A DNA stretch of 64,000 bases, from the NCBI GenBank assembly GCA_046331625.1, contig JAXLQL010000001.1, positions 558,001 through 622,000 of the forward strand. Reading direction: 5' to 3'. Source of the stretch: JAXLQL01 sp046331625 (GTDB taxonomy: Bacteria > Acidobacteriota > Terriglobia > Bryobacterales > Bryobacteraceae). The position numbers and the translations under genes were made by a program. The notes under the pieces were generated by a model. The model had not been told where the DNA came from. It saw nothing but the letters and a program-made list of their open reading frames with translations, and did not search any database. Shown here one piece after another: positions 44,341 through 53,678 of the stretch. Position 1 is the stretch's first letter. Each line of letters opens with the position of its first letter.

Positions 44341-45903
44341 TCACGGGCTTGTCCGCTGCCGTTTTCGCCCGCGACGGAACACCTTCTCGTCCCACGAAAC
44401 CTCTTTGCGCGGGTCGAAGATGATCAAGTGCGCGTCTTCGCAGCCGGTCTTGTCCATGTATGTAGCGATCTGTTCCAGGCCGCTCGCGATCGTCGCCTCG
44501 AGCGACTTCCGCAAGACCTTCGTCTCGAGCACCACGCTGCGTTCCGCCGGATGCGTCCACTTCACCAGCAGGTCGGTCCGGTGCAGCCCGAGCGCGTACT
44601 CCCGATCCAAAGACCCGCCGCCATTGATGATCCGCTGCAGGAAAGCCTGCAGGATCAAATGCGGTCCGGCCTCCTTGTACTCGTAACGTCCCAGCCAACT
44701 CTCGGAGTTCTCGCGATAGAACTGTTGGAAGTTGGTCAGCATCTTTCCCATGTCCAGCCGTCCGTCGGAGAGGACGTACCAGGTGGTCCGTTCCCGAGTC
44801 AGGAACGCATCCTGCATCAAGTGATTCAGCTCGCGCGGAATCACTTCCTTGTAGATGCCGTTGGCGATCTCCAGCCCAGTGCGCGTCCGGCGGATCAAGC
44901 CCAGATCGATGACATATCGAACGTGATCGCTCTCCACCAGTTGCAGCGTGGTTTCCTCGTCGCCGGCGACCATCGGCTCGATCACAGCCTGCACGCGTGG
45001 TTCCTTCAGCTTGTCGGTCAACTGGTCGAGATGCGTTACACGCTTCAGGATCAGGTTTTCCTTGGCCTGCTCGATCAGAGCAGGGGTGATGGGCTGAGTC
45101 CGGTCCTTCTGGATTTGGAAGCAGGCTTCATCGGCGAGAGCGTTCACGAGCCAAGGCTGGCCGCGAGTGTAGGTCCACACAAGGTCGTAGACAGCCTCCT
45201 CGAATACCTGCCCCGTCTCCGCCGTATGCTGCTCATACAGATTCCGGACATCGGCGGGAGTAAAGTCGCCGATGCGTAACGACGCGGCCTTTACGTTGAA
45301 GGCCGAGCCGCCGGTGATCACCTCTTTCGTTCCGTGAATGCGATAGTCCTGGAGATCGCGCACACCGCACAGAATGATGCTCTGTGGAAAACGGCCTGGC
45401 CGCGTCAGGTAACCAGCCCGCAGTTGACGCAAGAGGGAAATCAGCGTGTCGCCCACCAGTGAGTCAACCTCGTCGAGCATCAGGACAATCGGCTTGTCGG
45501 AGTGCGCGGACCATTCCGACAACAATGCCCGAAGGGCATCCGTGCCGCCCCCGCGCGCGAGCATGCTCTCGCGGATTTCCTCGGGATAGGGATCGTTCAA
45601 GTAGGCCCGAGCAAACTCGGCTAGGGATGAGAGAATCGCGCGCATTGCGCCCGCGGTGTCCTCACGATTCGCCTGGCCGACTTCGATATTGACGTAGAGC
45701 GCTTTGTATCGGCCCTGGCGGTTCAACTCATGCATGAGCGCCCACAGCGCCGACGTCTTCCCGGTTTGGCGGGGAGCGTGCATGATGAAGTAGCGCTGGG
45801 CGTCAATCAGACTCTCCACCTCGACGCGGTCAATACGCCCAAGAGGCGGAATGTTGTAGTGGATGTCTGCCTTTATCGGGCCAGCCGTGCAGAAGTGCTT
45901 CAC
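44341..45903 (-). CDS. AAA-like ATPase with PD-(D/E)XK-type C-terminus, tandem copy 2 (altered C-terminus)
   Basis: The middle copy, 520 residues. Walker A (APRQTGKTS) and Walker B (IVLMLDEVD) are intact. The ATPase part differs most from the others (for example ALWALMHELNRQGRYKALYVN). Near the end a single-base deletion around 44367-44370 relative to copies 1 and 3 shifts the frame, replacing the ...KTAADKPVTVWGM tail by RGRKRQRTSP. The PD-(D/E)XK core lies before the shift and is kept, but the loop there is one residue shorter (HPAERSV against HPAGTQRV). It may be a drifting paralogue or contain a sequencing error. Confidence 0.8.
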   Translation of the reverse strand: MKHFCTAGPIKADIHYNIPPLGRIDRVEVESLIDAQRYFIMHAPRQTGKTSALWALMHELNRQGRYKALYVNIEVGQANREDTAGAMRAILSSLAEFARAYLNDPYPEEIRESMLARGGGTDALRALLSEWSAHSDKPIVLMLDEVDSLVGDTLISLLRQLRAGYLTRPGRFPQSIILCGVRDLQDYRIHGTKEVITGGSAFNVKAASLRIGDFTPADVRNLYEQHTAETGQVFEEAVYDLVWTYTRGQPWLVNALADEACFQIQKDRTQPITPALIEQAKENLILKRVTHLDQLTDKLKEPRVQAVIEPMVAGDEETTLQLVESDHVRYVIDLGLIRRTRTGLEIANGIYKEVIPRELNHLMQDAFLTRERTTWYVLSDGRLDMGKMLTNFQQFYRENSESWLGRYEYKEAGPHLILQAFLQRIINGGGSLDREYALGLHRTDLLVKWTHPAERSVVLETKVLRKSLEATIASGLEQIATYMDKTGCEDAHLIIFDPRKEVSWDEKVFRRGRKRQRTSP

Positions 45904-45937
45904 GTTCCCATCAATGGTAGCGAGTTGATGGAGGCGG

Positions 45938-47521
45938 CTACATGCCCCAGACGGTCACGGGCTTTTCCGCTGCCGTTTTCGCATCGCGACGGAACACCTT
46001 CTCGTCCCAAGAAACCTCTTTGCGCGGGTCGAAGATGATCAAGTGCGCGTCTTCGCAGCCGGTCTTGTCCATGTATGTAGCGATTTGTTCCAGGCCGCTC
46101 GCGATCGTCGCCTCCAGCGACTTTCGCAAGACCTTCGTCTCGAGCACCACGCGCTGCGTTCCCGCCGGATGCGTCCACTTCACCAGCAGGTCGGTGCGGT
46201 GCAGCCCGAGCGCGTACTCCCGATCCAAAGACCCGCCGCCATTGATGATCCGCTGCAGGAACGCCTGCAGGATCAGATGCGGCCCGGCTTCCTTGTACTC
46301 GTAACGTCCCAACCAACTCTCGGAGTTCTCGCGATAGAACTGCTGGAAGTTGGTCATCATCTTCCCCATGTCGAGCCGCCCATCGGGGAGGACGTACCAC
46401 GTGGTCCGCTCCCGAGTCAGGAACGCATCCTGCATCAAGTGATTCAGCTCGCGCGGAATCACTTCCTTGTAGATGCCGTTGGCGATCTCCAGCCCAGTGC
46501 GCGTCCGGCGGATCAAGCCTAGATCGATGACATATCGAACGTGATCGCTCTCCACCAGTTGCAGCGTGGTTTCCTCGTCGCCGGCGACCATCGGCTCGAT
46601 CACAGCCTGCACGCGTGGTTCCTTCAGCTTGTCGGTCAACTGGTCGAGATGCGTTACTCGCTTCAGGATCAGGTTTTCCTTGGCCTGTTCGATCAGAGCA
46701 GGGGTGATCGGCTGTGTCCGGTCCTTCTGGATTTGGAAGCAGGCTTCATCGGCGAGGGCATTCACCAGCCAAGGCTGGCCTCGGGTGTAAGTCCACACGA
46801 GGTCGTAGACAGCTTCCTCGAAGACCTGCCCCGTCTCCGCGGTGTGCTGCTCGTACAACTTCCGGACATCGGCGGGAGTAAAGTCGCCGATGCGTAGCGA
46901 CGCGGCCTTTACGTTGAAGGCCGAGCCGCCGGTGATCACCTCTTTCGTTCCGTGAATCCGATAGTCCTGCAGATCGCGCACACCGCAGAGGATGATGCTC
47001 TGTGGAAATCCCTCTGGACGGTCCGCATAGCCGGCGCGTAACTGACGCAGCACCGAAATGAGGCTATCGCCAACCAGTGCATCGATCTCGTCGATCATCA
47101 GAACAATCGGCTTTTCCGAATGCAGGGACCATTCCGACAAGAGCCGCCGCAGTGCATCCGTTCCGCCGCCGCGCTCCAGGACGTCTTCACTGATTTGCTC
47201 GGGATAGGGATCCCGGAGATACACTCGTGCCCGCTGAGAAATCACGGAGACAATCGCCCGCATCGCTCCTGCGGCGTCATCACGGTTGGCTTGAGCGCCT
47301 TCGATGTTGGCGTATAGGGCTTTGTAGCGCCCAGCGTCGTTCAGTGCCTTCATCAAGGCAAGCAAGGCCGACGTCTTCCCCGTCTGGCGCGGAGCGTGCA
47401 TGATGAAGTAGCGGCGGTCGTCGATGAGACCCTCGATCTCGGCGCGATTGACACGCTGGAGCGGCGGAATGCTGTAGTGGATGTCGGGTTGAATGGGGCC
47501 AGCCGTGCAGAAGTGCTTCAC
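45938..47521 (-). CDS. AAA-like ATPase with PD-(D/E)XK-type C-terminus, tandem copy 3
   Basis: A 527-residue protein with the same layout as copies 1 and 2, first in the direction of transcription. Walker A APRQTGKTS and Walker B IVLMIDEIDALVG are intact, as is the HRTDLLVKW..LETKV region. Its N-terminal part differs at many positions (QPDIHYSIPPLQRVNRAEIEG), while the rest matches copy 1 almost exactly. GTG 47521 is the start. The tandem repeat has periods of about 1617 and 1614 bp. It lies 106 bp downstream of the GH39 gene on the same strand. Confidence 0.82.
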   Translation of the reverse strand: MKHFCTAGPIQPDIHYSIPPLQRVNRAEIEGLIDDRRYFIMHAPRQTGKTSALLALMKALNDAGRYKALYANIEGAQANRDDAAGAMRAIVSVISQRARVYLRDPYPEQISEDVLERGGGTDALRRLLSEWSLHSEKPIVLMIDEIDALVGDSLISVLRQLRAGYADRPEGFPQSIILCGVRDLQDYRIHGTKEVITGGSAFNVKAASLRIGDFTPADVRKLYEQHTAETGQVFEEAVYDLVWTYTRGQPWLVNALADEACFQIQKDRTQPITPALIEQAKENLILKRVTHLDQLTDKLKEPRVQAVIEPMVAGDEETTLQLVESDHVRYVIDLGLIRRTRTGLEIANGIYKEVIPRELNHLMQDAFLTRERTTWYVLPDGRLDMGKMMTNFQQFYRENSESWLGRYEYKEAGPHLILQAFLQRIINGGGSLDREYALGLHRTDLLVKWTHPAGTQRVVLETKVLRKSLEATIASGLEQIATYMDKTGCEDAHLIIFDPRKEVSWDEKVFRRDAKTAAEKPVTVWGM

Positions 47522-47626
47522 GTTCCCATCAATGGTAGCGATTTATGCCGGGAGCCGACATGCCCACACAATGACGCGCAAACTCCGCGCAGCCGAGACC
47601 GCAATTCAGTCGCCGAGTAGCGGCCG

Positions 47627-49279
47627 CTACCAACTCAGCCGGACCAGCGACACCCCTTGGCGGGGCAGCGAAAAGTCGAGCTTCGCCACGCCACCATCGG
47701 TTGTCTTCCACGCCGGCGAGTCGAGCATCTCGAGCCGCCCCGACTCCTCGAGCTTCTTGTATTGCTCCGCTGTCGGAGACTGCGGCGAGCCCATCTCCTT
47801 CCACACGCGATACGCATTGCTGTGCTGCCCATCCATGCGGAAATGCTCCACCCGCACACGCCCACGCATCGGAAGCGACTCCACAGCCAGCGACACCGGC
47901 GATGCTTCCGCTGGAAGATCGTCATCGTGGTAGTTCCACACGAGCACGGACACCGTGTTGCCATCGCGAGTTGCCAGTGCCGAGATCTCGGGCTTCTCAC
48001 GAACACCCGACTCGAGAATCGCCGACACCGGAATCCGCCCCGAACTCTCCACCGCCACGTGCGACCCGCCCATCTGCCCGAGCATCCGGAACACATTGAG
48101 CACCGGTTTGTCGACGCCATTCGACGCCAGCGTCCGGAAGCCATCGAAGTAGGGCTGGTCCTCGAACAGGAACGCCCACGTCACCATGCCTTCGAGATTC
48201 ACGCCGTGCTTGCGCGCCAACTCCATCGTGCGATCGGTGCTTACCGCCGAATAGACGCCATACAGCGGACCATTGCGATATCCGTTCTGCGGATGCGTCC
48301 GCACGCCACACGCGGCGCAACCCTCGGGATCGGACTCGCCCAGAATGATCGGCGTCGACTTGAACTCGGGGAATGACGCGACGATCTCGAATCCGCGATC
48401 GATCGATTTCAACTGCCGCGCGATGCCCATGCGCACGTGGCCCTCGACAACCTGCGGCTGGCCCTTCGGATGGAACGCGATGTAATCGATCGGCGAACCC
48501 TTCTTTCCCGTTGCATGGTTGGTTCCGCGCGCGCAGTGCTCGAGGAACTCGCGCAAGAACGCCGCCGCTTTATCGCCCACCGGACCCGTGGTATGCGGCC
48601 CGCCAATGCGAGCCGTCGGCAACGCGCGTTTCAGAGCATCGGAAGCGTAGTCGTAGAGCTTCTCGTACTCTTCGCGCGTGGACTGCCAGTACATGATGTC
48701 CGGCTCGTTCCACACTTCCCAATACCAGCCTTCCACGGTCTGCTGTCCATAGCGCTCCACGCAATGGCGAACCCACGCGTGTACGAGATCGGCCCACTTC
48801 TTGTAATCCTTCGGTGGATACGCCCAGCCCGCCTGGATCGGAGTCTTGGGAAATTGATGCTGATAGGGCTCGGGCTTGGTGGAGAGCGCCTTCGGCATGA
48901 ATCCGATCTCGACCAGCGGCTTCACGCCGGTGTCGCGAAACGTGTCGAAGATCTGATCGAGAATCTTCCAGTCATATACGGGATTTCCCGACGCATCTTC
49001 CGTGTACGCATTCGTCGATCCCCACTTCAGCGCGTGCGTTCCATCGCCCGTAGTCAGCAGGTTGTGTGCACGGATGAACACGGGCACCGGACTCAGCGTG
49101 GAAAGCTCTCGCAACAGCTTCTGGCCGTTCTTCGTGTAGGTGTAGTTCGGCTCGTCATAGCCGAAGAACGCCCACGAGTGGCGGAACGGCGGTCCGGGTG
49201 CGCCGGCGTCCACACGAATGCGCACTGCGTCTTGCGCCATCGCGACGGCGCAGCCAAGTACCAAGATGAATCGGATCAT
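47627..49279 (-). CDS. Glycoside hydrolase family 39-like exported beta-xylosidase
   Basis: A 550-residue GH39-type enzyme. The signal peptide is MIRFILVLGCAVAMAQ. The TIM-barrel acid/base is E192 (WEVWNEPDI) and the likely nucleophile E315 (IILGESDPEG), both in clan-A positions. The C-terminal ~130 residues form a beta domain. Family members act on beta-xylosides or alpha-L-iduronides; the substrate is not deducible. The start is one base downstream of the TonB receptor stop, so they form an operon suited to glycan uptake and breakdown. Confidence 0.87.
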   Translation of the reverse strand: MIRFILVLGCAVAMAQDAVRIRVDAGAPGPPFRHSWAFFGYDEPNYTYTKNGQKLLRELSTLSPVPVFIRAHNLLTTGDGTHALKWGSTNAYTEDASGNPVYDWKILDQIFDTFRDTGVKPLVEIGFMPKALSTKPEPYQHQFPKTPIQAGWAYPPKDYKKWADLVHAWVRHCVERYGQQTVEGWYWEVWNEPDIMYWQSTREEYEKLYDYASDALKRALPTARIGGPHTTGPVGDKAAAFLREFLEHCARGTNHATGKKGSPIDYIAFHPKGQPQVVEGHVRMGIARQLKSIDRGFEIVASFPEFKSTPIILGESDPEGCAACGVRTHPQNGYRNGPLYGVYSAVSTDRTMELARKHGVNLEGMVTWAFLFEDQPYFDGFRTLASNGVDKPVLNVFRMLGQMGGSHVAVESSGRIPVSAILESGVREKPEISALATRDGNTVSVLVWNYHDDDLPAEASPVSLAVESLPMRGRVRVEHFRMDGQHSNAYRVWKEMGSPQSPTAEQYKKLEESGRLEMLDSPAWKTTDGGVAKLDFSLPRQGVSLVRLSW

Positions 49280-49280
49280 G

Positions 49281-52200
49281 TTAGAAGCTGAACTTCAGGC
49301 CGAACTGGATCTGCCGCGGCGCGTTCGCGGTCGAAGTCACGCGGCCGCCGTTAGCCGTATCGACATCGGTGCTGGGCGCCACGAAGCTCGCGGTGTTTGA
49401 GAAGTTGAAGAACTCGGCCCGGAACTCCACCTTCGCCTTCTCGCGCACGCGGAACACCTTGAACATCGAAAAGTCGAAGAAGCGCTGCGCGTCTTCGCGC
49501 AGAATGCGCCCGCCCGAGTTTCCATAGGTGAAGTTGGCCGGAACCACGAAGGCCGTCTTGTCGAACCACAGGTCGAGCGTCGGGTTCGAGGCCACACCCG
49601 ATCCGATGCGGTTCGGACGCTGCCCGCCGCGACCGATATTGGCGACGTCGCGTGACACGGTCGGCGTGAAGGGACGACCGCTCCGCCGGTCCAGAATGCC
49701 CTGAGTCTGCCACCCGCCGATGAACGCGTTCAGTACAGAATTCGCGCTGCCCGCAAACGGCTTGCCCTTCCCGAACGGCAACTCGTATCCGAAGCTCAGC
49801 GCGATGTTGTGCGAAACGTCGAAGTCGGCGAGCGCCTTCTCGAACGCGTAGGAGTTGTAGCCCTTCACCGGCATGTTCTGGTGGTCCATCGTCTTTGACC
49901 ACGTGTAAGCAACCAGGTACCACAGACCGGACGACAACCGCTTCTCGCTCTTGAACTGCAGCGAGTGGTAGCTGTTGGAAAGATCCTGCGCATTGAACTG
50001 GCTCGATCCAAACCGCGGATACGGTCGCCGCGCCTGCACGTTGCCCGCTCCCGCGAGCGGATCGTTGAACACGTTCGCCGAATTCAGGAACGCGCCGCGA
50101 TTGGCCACGTAGTCCGCTTCCAGAAGCAGGTTGTTGCGCATCTGATGCTGGATGCCGAAGTTCCAGTGCTGGTCATAACCCATGCGCATCTTCGTGTAGG
50201 TGGGATTGATGCCGGGTTGCGCGGAAAGCGAGAGCGGCCGGCCCAGGAAGAAGTCGCCCATGGTGCGGGTGGGGCGGGTGCCGCGATCGTTGAACGCGGT
50301 CTCGTCGAGTTTGAACGGAACCATGTTGAGGTTCACGCGGCCGTCGCTATTCTCGGTCTCGTAGAAGATCCCGTAGCCGCCGCGGAAAACCGTACGATCG
50401 CCGATCGGCCGCCACGCGAAGCCCATTCGCGGCGACCACTGCCGCTTGTCGGGAGACGTGATCGTGATCGGCAAGCCGGCTTGGCTGCTCGTTTGGATCA
50501 CATCTTGAAACAGCGGATACGCCGTCGGCGCGGCGAACTGGGCGCTCAAGTCGATCTTGTCGGTTGCGCTCGCGATGATCACGGGCTTCGCCTTCGTACC
50601 GTCGAACGTGCCCACCTGGTTCTTGTATCCCTTGAGCCAAGGCGTGTACTCGTAGCGGATGCCCGCGTTGAGCGTGAAGGTCCGCGAGACCTTGATGTCG
50701 TCTTGGAAGAAGAACTGCCAATACGTGTTCACGCCGCCGAACACATCGCCCGGATACGCGCGCGTAGCCGAGGCCGGATAGCCGAGCATGTAGTCCGCAA
50801 ACGCGTTGCCCGTGCCATTGGGGCTGCCCGGATTCTCGGTGTTGATGCCGCTGTAGTTCCACTGGCCCACGAACTGCTTGCTGTCGGTGAACAGCGGGCG
50901 GAAGTAGCGGACCTTGCCGCCGAACTTGAAGATGTTCTTGCCGTGGATGAAGGTGAGGTTGTCGTTGAACTCCTCCACGTAGCGGTCTTGAGTCTTGGGG
51001 CGCTGGTCGAATGCCGAGCCCTGCATCGTCGAATAGCCCGACCACGAAAAATCGGGAAACGCGCCTGCCACTCCCGGCCGCCGCGTGTCGTCGAAGCCCT
51101 TGATGGCCGCCTGCGAGTTGATGTCGGTGCCTTGGAAGAACGCCTTCAGGTTCACGTCAGAAGCCATGTGGCTTTAGCGGAACTCGTGCACCCAACGCGT
51201 TCCCAGGTTGCTGGTGAGGCTGGCGGCGATGTTGGTGGCGCGCGTGGTCAATGGCGCGATTCCCAGAGCGGGATGCGCGTTGGGATCGTTCTGGCGGTTG
51301 TCGTGGAAGCTCCAACGCACGAACAGCTTGTGCGCGTCGCTCAAGTTGCGGTCCACGCGGAGCGTGAATTGATCCTGGTCGAGTTGGCGCGAAGGAGCCA
51401 ATGACGCGGTACCCGCAGCCGTGTTCGGCTCGGCGATGTACTTGTTGAAGTAAAGCGCTTGGGGCGCGAGTTGGCTGGTGGGGATGATATTGCCGGGGAA
51501 CGGAGTGCGCGTAGTCCCCGACGTAGTGAGCGGATCGAAAATCGCGGCCGTCCCAGCGAAGTTGCCTTGCCGGTTGGCCATGGTGGGCACCAGGTTGTTG
51601 AAGACCAAGCCCTGCCGTTCGCGCATGCCTTCGTAGCTCAGCAGGAAGAACATCTTGTCCTTGCCGCTGGGCACACCGGGGATCCACAGCGGACCGCTCA
51701 GCACGCCGCCGAACTGGTTGCGCTTGAGGATCTCGCGGTTGCGCGCGAAGAAGTTGCGCGCATCCAGCTTGTCGTTCCGCAGAAAGTCGAACGCTGCACC
51801 GTGGAAATCGTTTGTGCCGGCTTTGGTGGTGGCGTTGAGCATTCCGCCCGCGCGGCTGAACTCGGCTGAGTAGCCGTTCTGCTGCACCTTGAACTCCTGC
51901 AGCGCGTCGATCGATGTCTGGATGAAAGTACCGCCCTGGTGCTGCTCGGAGATGTCGACGCCATCCATGAGGAACGTGATCGAGCGTCCGCGAACGCCGC
52001 TGATCGCGGTCCCGTTGATGAACTCGGGGCGGATGCGCAGCACATTGCCGCTGCCCGGCAGGAGCGCGGCGCCCGGAGTCAGCCGCGCCAGTTCGTAGAA
52101 TCCGCGGCCATTGAGCGGCAGGCTGACGATCTGCTGGTTGTTGATCACCTGCCCCAGAGTGCCGGAGTCCGTATCGAGCACGGGCACATCGGCGTTGACT

Positions 52201-52538
52201 TCGAGCTTGGTGACGGTCTCGCCCACCACCAGATCCACGTCGACACGAGCCACCTGGCCAACTTGGAGTTCAATTCGGTTCTTGACGATGGTTTGGAACC
52301 CGGGCGAACTGACCGAAACGCTGTAGAGGCCCGGCAGAAGCGGTGTAACGACATAGTCACCGGTAGCGTTCGCGGTTACGCGATGGACGGCGTTGGTGTT
52401 GACCTCGGTGACCGTGACCGAAGCGCCGGGAACGGCGGCCTTGGAGGCGTCAAATACGGTTCCGACAATGCGGCCCGCCTGTACTTGAGCAAAGGCGGCG
52501 GATACAAAAAGAGGGATGGCGGCGAGAAAGCGAAGCAA
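49281..52538 (-). pseudogene. Oar-like TonB-dependent receptor interrupted by one in-frame TAA
   Basis: An outer-membrane receptor of about 1085 codons, with carboxypeptidase-regulatory N-domain, SLPLNGRGF plug motif and a barrel ending in Phe (IQFGLKFSF). A single TAA at 51174-51176 lies in frame between ...RWVHEFR and SHMASDVNLKAFF. Homologues usually have an aromatic residue there (FRYS), so Tyr TAT/TAC changed to TAA explains it; no frameshift is involved. The two halves remain open and otherwise normal. The start is TTG 52538 with AAAGGAG upstream. A later ATG (51165-51167) could only yield a barrel fragment without a signal peptide. Nonsense mutation or sequencing error. Confidence 0.85.
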
Positions 52539-52615
52539 TGGGCGACTCCTTTAGACCCACGAACTATAGCACGCCATCGCGCCATCGCGAACGAATGCCG
52601 CACGAACGAGGGTCG

Positions 52616-53626
52616 CTATCGATCGCCGGCAGCCGCGGCGGGCACTCGAGAGGCCCCCGGCTCGCCCACCCCGAGTTCCACGGGCGGCGGAAACTCGCCT
52701 TTGACGGATTCGAGGATCAACGGAACCAGAACTGGAATCGCGGAGGCCCAATAGCGAATCTCCCACCAGAACGACACCGTAATGAGCAGCGCGCCGTAGC
52801 AGAAGAACGAGAGAAGAAAGGCAATGAGCAAGGGAGGGGCATGCCGGATGCCTCGGGCTAGCCAAAACCACATCGGGCCGAGCAGCAATGCCGTGAGCAG
52901 GAGGGTGTAGGGCAACGCCTGGGCGTTTTGCCGCCACAGGTACGGAAAATAGTCTGCCGGCGGTCCTTGAAAGCCGACGCCGAGCCTCACCGCAGCGAAC
53001 ACCGCGGCCCAAGCCGCCAGCGCCACAATCGCGGCACGATCGGGCCGGCGGTGACGCAGAATTCCAAAAATCACCAGTCCCAACGGGAGGAACACCGTGG
53101 TTTCGCGCACCAGAGCCGCCATCGCGCACAGCGCGATGAACACGACATGCCGCCCCCTATGAACGAGATACATGCCGAACGCGAAGATCCCTGGCTCCCA
53201 GAGCGACCACGGATGATAGTACTGATCGCGAAACGTGAACCAAAGGAAACAGGCCGACAACGTTACCGCGAACATGGCTAGGATCCGGCCGTAAAGCGCC
53301 TCGGCCAGCAATCGCATGAAATGGAGAAGTAATAGTATTCCCAGTCCGTTCAGAATTATGTAACTCAGATGAAACGCTCTGCTGCTGTAAGGGCGGCCGG
53401 GAACGGGAGCAAACCCGGCCCCCTTGGGAAGGTTCTCGATGGCGCGGGCGCCGAACTCCGCCAGCCACGGCACCAGGACGCGGGCGCGGGTCTCCGATGG
53501 GGCCGAGCCGCCGATCACCGACTGATGGTAGGCAATTCGCTCTTTCTCGCGGACTCGTTCCACGCGGTCCCAATATTCCCAAGTCAGGATCAGTGTCAGG
53601 TAAACGGCGAGCGCCCGGCCGAACAT
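52616..53626 (-). CDS. Polytopic membrane protein, unknown function
   Basis: A 336-residue integral membrane protein with about eight hydrophobic segments, for example LSYIILNGLGILLLLHFMRLL, LAMFAVTLSACFLWF and TLLLTALLLGPMWFWLA. The layout (conserved luminal loops rich in Trp, Tyr and Arg, such as FRDQYYHPWSLWEPG) recalls polyprenol-linked glycosyltransferases or related lipid enzymes, but no diagnostic motif is seen. It precedes the TonB receptor gene by 77 bp on the same strand. Confidence 0.7.
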   Translation of the reverse strand: MFGRALAVYLTLILTWEYWDRVERVREKERIAYHQSVIGGSAPSETRARVLVPWLAEFGARAIENLPKGAGFAPVPGRPYSSRAFHLSYIILNGLGILLLLHFMRLLAEALYGRILAMFAVTLSACFLWFTFRDQYYHPWSLWEPGIFAFGMYLVHRGRHVVFIALCAMAALVRETTVFLPLGLVIFGILRHRRPDRAAIVALAAWAAVFAAVRLGVGFQGPPADYFPYLWRQNAQALPYTLLLTALLLGPMWFWLARGIRHAPPLLIAFLLSFFCYGALLITVSFWWEIRYWASAIPVLVPLILESVKGEFPPPVELGVGEPGASRVPAAAAGDR

Positions 53627-53678
53627 GGTCTAAACATAGTAACTCGAGTTGCTCTGTCTCGACCCGGTTCCTCCCCGG

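Larger units (their letters stand above)
42704..47547. repeat. Tandem triplication of a ~1.6-kb gene unit
   Basis: Three head-to-tail units begin with CGGCTACATGCCCCAGACGG at about 42704, 44321 and 45935, giving periods near 1617 and 1614 bp. Each unit also carries the same upstream leader (CTTCACGTTCCCATCAATGG on the plus strand). The 3' two thirds of each gene are near-identical, the 5' third divergent. Confidence 0.9.

Noticed and set aside
42556..46897. Plus-strand open frames (around 42556-43665, 44245-45279, 46043-46522, 46541-46897) repeated in the three AAA copies
   Set aside because: They are antisense shadows of the triplicated gene and are repeated only because the gene is.
51168..51176. 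Programmed stop-codon readthrough in the TonB receptor
   Set aside because: No recoding signal is evident and a single-base Tyr-to-stop change is simpler.
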